NCBI GenBank assembly: GCA_015494155.1
Contig: WGBU01000055.1
Coordinates: 1-33,087, forward strand
Direction: 5' to 3'
Length of the DNA stretch: 33,087 nucleotides
Source: Deltaproteobacteria bacterium
GTDB taxonomy: Bacteria > Desulfobacterota > Dissulfuribacteria > Dissulfuribacterales > Dissulfuribacteraceae
In this document: piece after piece, positions 8,060-16,185 of the stretch
How positions within the stretch are numbered: position 1 is the stretch's first letter
How the letters are laid out: every line of letters begins with the position of its first letter
Made by a program: the position numbers and the translations under genes
The notes under the pieces: model-generated
What the model saw: only the letters and a program-made list of their open reading frames with translations
Databases searched by the model: none
Told to the model about the DNA's origin: nothing

Positions 8060-9405
8060 GACCTCATCTCCTTTCTTGGCACAAAGCGCCATACTGGGCT
8101 CATCACAGTGGCATGGACCTCCTTTGCAAAGTTGTACATGCCTATGAAGCCCTCTAGTGCCTCTTTTCTTTCGTGGTTATGGTCGCAAAAGCCAATGCCC
8201 AGTTTGTAGGCAATAGGGCGTTCCTTCACTCCGCCCACAAAGATATCTACATCCTTTTCCTTTAAGAATTCTGAAAGCTCGAGGGGGTTAGAGTCGTCCA
8301 CTATCACAGTCCCAGGATCTGTTACTGCCTCTAGTTCCTCATAGTCCTCCCTGGTCCCTGTCTGTGAGCCCACCAGCACTACCTTCATTCCAAGGAGCCT
8401 GAAGGCCTTTATGAGCGAAAAGGCCTTGAAGGCGCCGCCAACGTAAATGGCAGCGCGTTTTCCCTTGAGATCCTTTCTGAATTCTTTTAAGGCAGGATAG
8501 AGGGAATCCAATTCTTCCTTGATGAGACTCCGGGTGTTTTCCATGATCCTTTTATCCTTGAAGTGGTCTGCAACCCTGTAGAGGGCATCTGCCATGTCAT
8601 CCACCCCAAAGTATGAAACCCTTATGTATGGAATCCCGTAGCGCTCCTCCATCATCTTTGCCAGGGAAAGGGTGGCCCCAGAGCACTGGACCACGTTCAA
8701 CCTTGCCCCATGGGCCCGCTGTATCTCCTTTACCTTTCCATCACCTGTAATGGTGGAGACCACCTCTATGCCCATCCGCCTGTAATAGTCCTTGATGATC
8801 CATATCTCACCTGCAAGGTTGAAGTCTCCCAATATGTTGATACTAAAGGGAGAAATGCCGTCTATTGGGCCACTCCCCACAAGCTCTATGAGCGCATTAC
8901 ATGCAGCCTCATATCCTGCCCTCTTGTTCCCTTTGAATCCCTCGGATTGTACAGGGATGCATTTTACGCCGGTCTTCTGGGAGACCCTCTTACATACCGC
9001 CTGGATGTCGTCTCCTATGATCCCCACTATGCATGTGGAATAGACAAATGCCGCACTGGGCATGTATCGCTCTATGAGCTCAAGGAGGGAGGCCTCTAGC
9101 TTTTCCTCTCCTCCAAATATTACGTCTCGCTCCCTCAAGTCTGTGGAAAAGCTCAACCGGTGTAGCTCTCGGTTGGAGGAGAGGGCACCCCTTATGTCCC
9201 ACGTATAGACTGCACACCCTATGGGACCATGGACCAGGTGAAGGGCATCGGTAATGGGATAGAGCACCACCCTTGATCCACAGAATACACACGCCCTCTG
9301 GCTCACTGCCCCAGGGAGGCTATCCAGATTGCACTTTAGGCTAAACGGGCCCTGACCCTTTTCATACACCTGTCCTGTGCGTTCCTCTAAGATGTTTACG
9401 TTCAT
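8056..9405 (-). CDS. nifE: NifE, FeMo-cofactor scaffold alpha subunit
   Basis: NifD-like scaffold protein (449 residues) that works with NifN. Visible marks are RACVFCGSRVVLYPITDALHLVHG-PIGC near the N-terminus (cysteines 39, 42, 64), STCIVGIIGDDI, SEGFKGNKRAGYEAA and NVVQCSGATLSLAKMM, where the structural subunit would have the cofactor-ligand cysteine context. The start has AAGGAGATACC before the ATG. The gene follows nifK after 91 bp, the only sizeable gap inside the operon, and that gap carries a stable hairpin. The C-terminus overlaps the start of nifN. Confidence 0.93.
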   Translation of the reverse strand: MNVNILEERTGQVYEKGQGPFSLKCNLDSLPGAVSQRACVFCGSRVVLYPITDALHLVHGPIGCAVYTWDIRGALSSNRELHRLSFSTDLRERDVIFGGEEKLEASLLELIERYMPSAAFVYSTCIVGIIGDDIQAVCKRVSQKTGVKCIPVQSEGFKGNKRAGYEAACNALIELVGSGPIDGISPFSINILGDFNLAGEIWIIKDYYRRMGIEVVSTITGDGKVKEIQRAHGARLNVVQCSGATLSLAKMMEERYGIPYIRVSYFGVDDMADALYRVADHFKDKRIMENTRSLIKEELDSLYPALKEFRKDLKGKRAAIYVGGAFKAFSLIKAFRLLGMKVVLVGSQTGTREDYEELEAVTDPGTVIVDDSNPLELSEFLKEKDVDIFVGGVKERPIAYKLGIGFCDHNHERKEALEGFIGMYNFAKEVHATVMSPVWRFVPRKEMRS

Positions 9406-9427
9406 GGTATCTCCTTAAAAGTGAGGG

Positions 9428-9465
9428 GAGGGGGCACAAAATTGGTGTAGCTCGTGTGCCCCCTC
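9428..9465 (-). terminator. Hairpin between nifK and nifE (copy 2 of the GGGGGCAC inverted repeat)
   Basis: Perfect 11-bp arms GAGGGGGCACA (9428-9438) and TGTGCCCCCTC (9455-9465) surround a 16-nt loop. Only a short TTTT follows a few bases later on the transcript, so complete termination is unlikely. More probable roles are partial attenuation or protection of the upstream nifHI1I2DK message from 3' decay. This would let structural genes outproduce nifENB. Confidence 0.6.
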
Positions 9466-9496
9466 AAGGTATTATGCTGCTGACACCACACCAAGA

Positions 9497-10870
9497 TTAC
9501 ATGACTAATTCGAAGCTCGATTCTGGCGCATCCCTGTCTAATCTGTCCAGGATTGCGTCGAGCATCTTTTCAAGGAGCCGCAAGGCCCCTCTGTAGCCTG
9601 TAGTCGGGAAATAGCTGTGGCCTATCCTGTCCAGGATCGGGAATCCAAAGCGCACGAATGGGATGTCTTCAGCCCTCGCAATGTACTTTCCGTAGGTGTT
9701 TCCTATGAGAAGGTCCACAGGCTCATTCTTGATCCACTGATGCAACATGAAAAGGTCTGAGAATGCCCTTACGTTGGCATGCTTCACCTTGCCATCGAGT
9801 ATCTTTTTTATGCGGTGTTCAAAGTATTTACCAGGGGTCCCTGTAACCACATGGATGGGCTTCATACCAAGGTCCACCAAAAACTCCGTCATACTGATCA
9901 CATGGTCTGGATCTCCAAAAAGCGCCACCTTTTTCCCATGGAAGTACTGGAGCATGTCTGTCATCACATCGACGACCCTTCCCCTTTCGTCTGTGATGGT
10001 GGCTGGAGGGGTTTGGCCACTAAACTCTATGAGCGCCTCAATGAATCTATCCGTTGAAGAAATCCCTATGGGAAGGTCTAGGCACTGATAGGGCACATCG
10101 CACATCTGTTCAAGAAGTGCACCTGCGGCTTCTGACGCAAACTTTCCAAGGGAGAGTGTCGCCCTTGAGGAGCCGGTCTTTTTAAGGGCATCCACCTTTA
10201 CCCCTCCCTTGGGATACATGGAGAAACGGGCTGTCTGGGGGGCGTCGAGGACGCCAGAAGTGTCTGGAAAGAGGATTGCCTCAAGCCCCATCTCGGTCGC
10301 AAGCCTTTTTATCTCTGCCATGTCAGAGGGCTCCACATAGCCTGGGACGATGTTTATGGCACTAGTCCGACCTCCATTCTTCTCTGAAAAGTATTTGACC
10401 ATGGCGGTGGTCATGTTGGAGAATCCTGTCACATGGGACCCCACATAGCTTGGGGTATTTGCATGGATCACATACTTTCCATCCGGGACTATGCCGTCCT
10501 CCCTGGCCTTTTTTACGAGGCTTGGAATGTCATCTCCGATGGTCTCGGAGAGGCAGGTTGTGTGAACTGCTACGATCTCAGGGTCATAGACCTGAAATAT
10601 GGTCTTTAGGGCCTGCCTCAGATTGGCCCCGCCGCCAAACACAGAGGCCCCTTCTGTAAAGGAGCTCGTGGAGGCCATGACGGGTTCCTTGTAGTGGCGT
10701 GTAAGGTGGCTCCTGTGGTATGCGCAGCAGCCCTGGCTGCCGTGACTGTGCGGGAGGCAGCCATGTATCCCTAGGGCCGCATACATAGCCCCAATGGGCT
10801 GGCACGTCTTGGCAGGATTTATCCTAAGGGCCTTTCTCTCGAATATCTCCTTGGGTGTCATGTCGAGCAT
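9497..10870 (-). CDS. nifK: NifK, nitrogenase MoFe protein beta subunit
   Basis: Beta subunit of dinitrogenase; it shares the P-cluster with NifD. The start is the ATG at 10870 (AAGGAGG upstream), giving 457 residues. The P-cluster cysteines are visible at 23 (KTCQPIGA), 48 (GSQGCCAY) and 106 (HTTCLSE). FGGGANLRQAL and the C-terminal RFGFPILDRIGHSYFPTTGYRG block are typical. It lacks the roughly 50-residue N-terminal extension of Azotobacter/Klebsiella NifK, as in clostridial and green-sulfur enzymes. A longer in-frame reading to 10954 would overlap nifD and is not supported. nifD ends 17 bp upstream. Confidence 0.96.
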   Translation of the reverse strand: MLDMTPKEIFERKALRINPAKTCQPIGAMYAALGIHGCLPHSHGSQGCCAYHRSHLTRHYKEPVMASTSSFTEGASVFGGGANLRQALKTIFQVYDPEIVAVHTTCLSETIGDDIPSLVKKAREDGIVPDGKYVIHANTPSYVGSHVTGFSNMTTAMVKYFSEKNGGRTSAINIVPGYVEPSDMAEIKRLATEMGLEAILFPDTSGVLDAPQTARFSMYPKGGVKVDALKKTGSSRATLSLGKFASEAAGALLEQMCDVPYQCLDLPIGISSTDRFIEALIEFSGQTPPATITDERGRVVDVMTDMLQYFHGKKVALFGDPDHVISMTEFLVDLGMKPIHVVTGTPGKYFEHRIKKILDGKVKHANVRAFSDLFMLHQWIKNEPVDLLIGNTYGKYIARAEDIPFVRFGFPILDRIGHSYFPTTGYRGALRLLEKMLDAILDRLDRDAPESSFELVM

Positions 10871-10887
10871 TGTCAGCTTACCTCCTT

Positions 10888-12519
10888 CTATTCCGTTATT
10901 ACCGCGCCCTTTATGAGTGGGGCCTTTTCCCACGGGGCCCTGGTAAAAGACCATGCGGGGTTGTTTATGAGCATGTCTATCTCCTTTGCAAAGTTCACAG
11001 CACCCCTGTACCCTGCAAAGGGGCCGCTATAGTCGTAGCTGTGGAGTTGTTTTGAGGGGACCCCCATCTTCTGGATCACATACTTGTCCTTTATGCCAGA
11101 GCAGACGATGTCGGGCTTTAGGGTCTCCATCAGGTATTCGAGTTCGAAGTGGCTTATGTCGTCAACGATGAGGGTCCCTGGCCCCATGTCTCGCATCATC
11201 CCCTCATAGGTATCCACAATGCCCATCTGCCTTAGCCGCTCCAGGGTCTCTGGGTCCTTTCTCGGTCTAAAGCGCTCAGGGTCTGGTTCCACTTCGAGTT
11301 CAGGGATGTTTCTAGAGTCTGCATCCACTTTGATCTTTGGGAGCACGTCTCGGCCCTCGTAGTCGTCCCTGTGGGCAAATTCATAGCCTGCAACTATGGT
11401 CTTCATGCCAAGGTCGCTAAAAAGGTCCTGGTAGTGGTGTGCCCTGGATCCACCTACGAACAAGAAAGCGGTCTTACCCTCTAGTCGCTCCCTGTAAGGG
11501 GCGATTTGCTCTTCGGCCTTCTCTTCCTCGTCTCTTATGACCTCTTCTATCCTTTTTGAAAGGGCATCGTCTTCAAAGAACTCTGCCAATTTTCTAAGCG
11601 ACTTAGAGGTTGCCTTAACACCTATGAAATTTACCTTGATCCAGGGTATCCCGAATTTGGTCTCCATCATCTCTGCCATATAGTTTATGGAACGGTGGCA
11701 CTGGACGAGGTTTACGTCTGCCATGTGTGCCCGCCGGAATTCATCGTAGGAGCCGTTTCCGCTAAAAGTCGAGGCCACCTTTATGCCGCAACGGTCTAGG
11801 ATGCGCTCTATCTCCCAGGCGTCCCCTCCAATGTTGTATTCGCCCAGGCAGTTTACAGTGAAGCCCTCGAGCTCAACGTCGTCCTGCCCAACTATGTGTT
11901 CGAAGAGACCGTTGTTTGCTATATGGTGGCCTGCAGACTGGCTCACCCCACGATAACCCTCGCAACTGAAGGCCACTATGTCTATTCCAAGCTCCTGACT
12001 CATCTCCTTGGCCACTGCGTGTATGTCGTCTCCAATGAGACCCACAGGACAGGTGGCGTGAACACTAATGGCCTTTGGATGAAAGATCTCGTAGGCCTCC
12101 TTGATAGCAGCCCTCAACTTCTTTTCTCCACCGAATATGATGTTTTCCTCCTGCATGTCAGTGGAAAAGCAGTATTCGAGAAAGTAGTGTCCATCCTCCC
12201 TTGGAACGCCCTGGTTGCGCCTTGTCATCCATGCATAAAAGGAGCACCCAATGGGGCCATGGACGATGTGGACCATATCCACGATGGGGCCAATGACCAC
12301 ACCCTTGCACCCTGCATAGCAACAGCCGCGCTGGGTTATGATGCCAGGGACCGTCCTCACATTTGCCTCGATCTCCTGTGGCACTGAAGGGTCCCTGGCA
12401 ATGATGTGCCGTCTTCTCTTTCTGGCAACCTTTGTGGGGTAGACCCGGATGATGTTTTCGACTATCTCTTCGAGGTCAAACTCTTCTGTCCTCTTGGGTT
12501 CCTCTAATAGTACGCTCAT
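10888..12519 (-). CDS. nifD: NifD, nitrogenase MoFe protein alpha subunit
   Basis: Alpha subunit of dinitrogenase, which holds FeMo-co. The key residues are all present: P-cluster cysteines at 66 (or 67), 92 and 157; cofactor ligands Cys274 (NLVQCHRSINY) and His493 (QLHSYDYSGP); Gln194 and His199 of the cofactor pocket; and Arg359 (GGSRAHHY). At 543 residues it is longer than Azotobacter NifD because of an insert around residues 395-445 (ADSRNIPELEVEPDPERF onward), the feature known from Clostridium pasteurianum-type enzymes. This goes with the short NifK. It follows nifI2 by 19 bp. The residue set argues for Mo-nitrogenase, not V/Fe-only: there is no vnfG/anfG between D and K. Confidence 0.97.
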   Translation of the reverse strand: MSVLLEEPKRTEEFDLEEIVENIIRVYPTKVARKRRRHIIARDPSVPQEIEANVRTVPGIITQRGCCYAGCKGVVIGPIVDMVHIVHGPIGCSFYAWMTRRNQGVPREDGHYFLEYCFSTDMQEENIIFGGEKKLRAAIKEAYEIFHPKAISVHATCPVGLIGDDIHAVAKEMSQELGIDIVAFSCEGYRGVSQSAGHHIANNGLFEHIVGQDDVELEGFTVNCLGEYNIGGDAWEIERILDRCGIKVASTFSGNGSYDEFRRAHMADVNLVQCHRSINYMAEMMETKFGIPWIKVNFIGVKATSKSLRKLAEFFEDDALSKRIEEVIRDEEEKAEEQIAPYRERLEGKTAFLFVGGSRAHHYQDLFSDLGMKTIVAGYEFAHRDDYEGRDVLPKIKVDADSRNIPELEVEPDPERFRPRKDPETLERLRQMGIVDTYEGMMRDMGPGTLIVDDISHFELEYLMETLKPDIVCSGIKDKYVIQKMGVPSKQLHSYDYSGPFAGYRGAVNFAKEIDMLINNPAWSFTRAPWEKAPLIKGAVITE

Positions 12520-12538
12520 ATGTATAGACCTCCCTTTT

Positions 12539-12946
12539 TCATCCTCGTGCGATTTTCATCTCGTCGATTGCGAGTTCCCCGGTCTCTTCTGTCCTCACCC
12601 TCACCACATCTGTGACGGGGAGCACAAATATCTTTCCATCACCAGGGTGATTGGTCTGGTTGGCCTTGATGATGGTCTCCACAACAGTGGCCACGGCCTC
12701 GTCTGGCACCACTAGCTTCAACATACGCTTTGGCAGAAGCCGCGGTCCCTGTGCCACCATAGAGAGGGCATCCAGGCCATCTTCTGGGTTTTCTTCAATG
12801 GCAGACACGAGGTCCTGATCAAGGGCCTTCCTTCCCCTACCCATCACCTTTGTAGCGGTGAACGCTGGAAAGCCTGCATCCACAAGGGCCTCTTTGGTCT
12901 TATTCATCTTGTTCATCCTGATGATGGCCACCACCTCTTTCATCAT
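12539..12946 (-). CDS. nifI2: NifI2, PII-like nitrogenase regulator
   Basis: GlnB/PII-family protein of 135 residues (134 from the second ATG). It forms a complex with NifI1 that binds dinitrogenase and stops it when ammonium rises; 2-oxoglutarate relieves the block. The PII fold is clear: MKEVVAIIRMNK start, ALVDAGFPAFTATKVMGRG, and the C-terminal GDGKIFVLPVTDVVRVRTEE. The T-loop region is longer than in NifI1, as usual for NifI2. The start overlaps the nifI1 stop (GATGATG, preceded by AAGGAGGCAGG). Confidence 0.94.
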   Translation of the reverse strand: MMKEVVAIIRMNKMNKTKEALVDAGFPAFTATKVMGRGRKALDQDLVSAIEENPEDGLDALSMVAQGPRLLPKRMLKLVVPDEAVATVVETIIKANQTNHPGDGKIFVLPVTDVVRVRTEETGELAIDEMKIARG

Positions 12947-13275
12947 CCTGCCTCCTTTTTGCCAGAGCTTATGGTGTAGATCTCATCCACTGGTGATACG
13001 AATATCTTGCCGTCTCCGTAGGCGCCCTTTTCTCCGGTCTTTGCGCTCTCTAAAATGGCCTTTATCACCAGGTCCTTCTCTTCTTCTGGTACCACTGTAA
13101 ATAGCATGACCTTGGGGAGTTCGTCGTAGTGGACATCGCCCACTTTGATCCCCCGCTGTTTGCCGCGTCCATAGACCTCTATCTTGGTCACTGCCGGGTA
13201 ACCTGCATCGAGAAGACTCGCCATGACTGTGTCTGATTTCTCTGGCCTTACTATGGCCCTTATCATTGTATTCAT
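12943..13275 (-). CDS. nifI1: NifI1, PII-like nitrogenase regulator
   Basis: PII-family protein (110 residues) that partners NifI2 in direct switch-off of nitrogenase. Sequence marks are MIRAIVRPEKSDTVMASLLDAG, VYGRGKQRG, the T-loop VGDVHYDELPKVML and YGDGKIFVSPVDEIYTI. Its position directly after nifH (18 bp) and before nifI2 is diagnostic for the archaeal/anaerobe arrangement. Systems of this type usually lack DraT/DraG, although the NifH arginine target is conserved here. Confidence 0.94.
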   Translation of the reverse strand: MNTMIRAIVRPEKSDTVMASLLDAGYPAVTKIEVYGRGKQRGIKVGDVHYDELPKVMLFTVVPEEEKDLVIKAILESAKTGEKGAYGDGKIFVSPVDEIYTISSGKKEAG

Positions 13276-13293
13276 CTCTCTTTTCTCCTCCTT

Positions 13294-14139
<846 letters not shown>

Positions 14140-14154
14140 TTAGGGTGATAGAGT

Positions 14155-14169
14155 GCAGGAAGGGGGCCA
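14155..14169 (-). promoter_or_regulatory. Sigma-54 (-24/-12) promoter of the nif operon
   Basis: On the minus strand TGGCCCCCTTCCTGC has GG and GC separated by exactly 10 bases, as sigma-54 requires (consensus TGGCAC-N5-TTGC). Transcription would begin near 14143, about 25 nt before the nifH ATG and just ahead of its ribosome site. The adjacent nifA gene supplies the needed enhancer-binding activator. Confidence 0.7.
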
Positions 14170-14513
14170 AATTGTGTATAATGGTTGATATTTTTTATAA
14201 TTTATTGATATTATAATGAAAAAAATGAATCCCTTGTTAGAGTTTTTTTATGAGGGGAACACTTTATCAATTACCAAAATGTATTCTTTTGCCAAAAATG
14301 TAGGCAATTTTAGTTCAGAAAGGTAATATGTTGATAATGCATATAGTTTTTAATTATGACTAAGGCTTTTCGATTCCCTTATCTTGGAGGTCGTTAAATA
14401 TTTGCAAAAATGTAATATTTATACTAAGCAGTACTACAAAATTGTATTAAAAAATATTGTCCCCATGCTGTCAGTAATTAGTTAACCTTCTGTAATTGCT
14501 AGATTAAACTCTT

Positions 14514-14528
14514 TGGAATGCTCTTTGC
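14514..14528 (+). promoter_or_regulatory. Sigma-54-like promoter of nifA
   Basis: TGGAATGCTCTTTGC matches the -24/-12 pattern with the exact 10-base spacing of GG and GC and a perfect TTGC half. The start point would be near 14540, 40 nt before the nifA start codon. If real, nifA depends on sigma-54, perhaps on itself or another activator. Confidence 0.6.
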
Positions 14529-14579
14529 ATAAAAATTGCAAAAGGTTCTTAAAGCATTATCTTTGGAGATGTCTCAAAC

Positions 14580-16163
14580 GTGATGAATGACTTCAACCTA
14601 AAAAATATAGAACTCGAGACCTTGTGGGAGATCTCTAAGCTTGTTGGTTCTGCCCTTAACCTCGATACTACCCTAGAGAGGGTGCTCAAGATACTTAACG
14701 AAAAGCTCCACATGGAGCGGGCCACACTATTGCTTTTGGATGAGAGCGGGCAGATATTGAGAATAAAGGCCTCTGTAGGGCTCTCCCCCGAGCAGGAACG
14801 CCGAGGGATATATCGAATATCAGAGGGGGTGTGTGGCAAGGTGGCGAGCACAGCCACCCCCTTTGTAGTCAAAGATGTGGAGAGCGAGCCACTCTTTTTG
14901 AACAAGACTGGCGCGCGTACCAATATCAAGAAGGGCCGGATATCCTTTATAGGAGTGCCCATATTGGTGAACAACCATGTGGTTGGTGTCCTCACAGTTG
15001 ATAGGCTCTTTGGGCCGAATATATCCTTTGAAGAGGATGTGAACTTTTTGACAGTGGTGGCCACGCTTATTGGCCAATTCCTCATGTTACACAATGCCAT
15101 AAACCTGAGACACGCCCATCTCATAGAAGAGAACCGCTCCCTAAAGGCTGAGCTCAACAGTAGATATTCCTTTTCAAATATCGTAGGAAACTCAAAGGCA
15201 CTCATGGATCTCTTTCGGCTGATTAAAAAGGTGGCCCCAAGTAATGCTACTGTCCTTATCATGGGGGAATCTGGGACAGGAAAGGAGCTCGTGGCCCGTG
15301 CCATCCATAAAAATAGCCACCGTGCAAGTGGACCATTCGTGAAGGTAAACTGTGCTGCCCTTCCAGAGACACTCCTTGAGAGTGAACTTTTTGGACACGT
15401 AAAGGGTGCATTCACTGGTGCTGTGACCCAGAGGATTGGACGCTTTGAAGCAGCCCATGGTGGAACGCTCTTTTTGGACGAGATTGGGGAGATGCCCACA
15501 TCCCTACAGTCTAAGCTCTTGAGGGCCATACAAGAACGGGAGTTTGAGCGTGTAGGGAGCACGAAGACCATCTCTGTGGATGTTAGGATCATCGCCGCCA
15601 CCAATAGGGATCTTGAAGAGGCGGTAAGAAAGGGTGAGTTCAGGCAGGATCTCTACTACAGGTTGAATATCGTCCCCATCGTAATACCACCTCTTAGAGA
15701 GAGGAAGGCAGATATTCTGCCCCTGGTGGACCACTTTCTGAGAAAGAGTAACGAGCGCCATAACAGGCGCACGAGGTTGTCCAAAGAAGTGATGGACGTC
15801 TTCATAAATTATGACTGGCCTGGCAATGTGCGTGAACTTGAGAATCTCATCGAACGGTTGGTGATCATCTCGGAAAATGGCCACATTACTCCAGATGACC
15901 TCCCACTCTACATGCTCCCAGAACTCATGCATGTAAAACATAATGGAAATGGAGGAGGGAGTGATAAATCCATCTCAACGGTAGATGCAGGCATAGAGCA
16001 TGTAAGGCTTCGTACACTACAGGAGATCGAGAGGGAGGAGATCATATCTGCACTCTCCAGAAACGGATGGATTCAGGCAAAAGCAGCTAAGGAATTGGGG
16101 CTCACCCAGAGGCAGATCGGCTACAGGATCAAAAAATACAACATCAGGCCCCCATGGGAGTAA
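14580..16163 (+). CDS. nifA: NifA-type sigma-54 activator (GAF-AAA+-HTH)
   Basis: Enhancer-binding protein of 527 residues that drives sigma-54 promoters, here presumably the nif operon. Domains: GAF about 20-165; AAA+ about 200-430 with Walker A GESGTGKE (229-236), the sigma-54 contact loop GAFTGA (276-281) and Walker B GTLFLDEIGEM; a short linker; and a Fis-type HTH at about 480-520 (AAKELGLTQRQIGYRIKKY). The cysteine-rich linker of oxygen-sensing NifA proteins is absent, so it resembles the Azotobacter/Klebsiella class, which needs another partner for redox control; no nifL is nearby. It starts at GTG 14580 or ATG 14583. The identification as NifA rests on domain order plus divergence from nifH. 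Confidence 0.88.
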   Translation: MMNDFNLKNIELETLWEISKLVGSALNLDTTLERVLKILNEKLHMERATLLLLDESGQILRIKASVGLSPEQERRGIYRISEGVCGKVASTATPFVVKDVESEPLFLNKTGARTNIKKGRISFIGVPILVNNHVVGVLTVDRLFGPNISFEEDVNFLTVVATLIGQFLMLHNAINLRHAHLIEENRSLKAELNSRYSFSNIVGNSKALMDLFRLIKKVAPSNATVLIMGESGTGKELVARAIHKNSHRASGPFVKVNCAALPETLLESELFGHVKGAFTGAVTQRIGRFEAAHGGTLFLDEIGEMPTSLQSKLLRAIQEREFERVGSTKTISVDVRIIAATNRDLEEAVRKGEFRQDLYYRLNIVPIVIPPLRERKADILPLVDHFLRKSNERHNRRTRLSKEVMDVFINYDWPGNVRELENLIERLVIISENGHITPDDLPLYMLPELMHVKHNGNGGGSDKSISTVDAGIEHVRLRTLQEIEREEIISALSRNGWIQAKAAKELGLTQRQIGYRIKKYNIRPPWE

Positions 16164-16185
16164 CAACTGGGGGGCCGGCAAACCC

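Noticed and set aside
9470-9496. Sigma-54 promoter for nifE in the nifK-nifE gap
   Set aside because: A TGG-N11-GC spacing can be found at the nifK stop on the minus strand, but the flanking bases match the consensus poorly (no CAC, no TTGC).
14549-15604. Long open frame of 351 codons antisense to nifA
   Set aside because: Low-complexity Ser/Leu/Arg-rich translation with no family resemblance; the plus-strand NifA protein is unmistakable.
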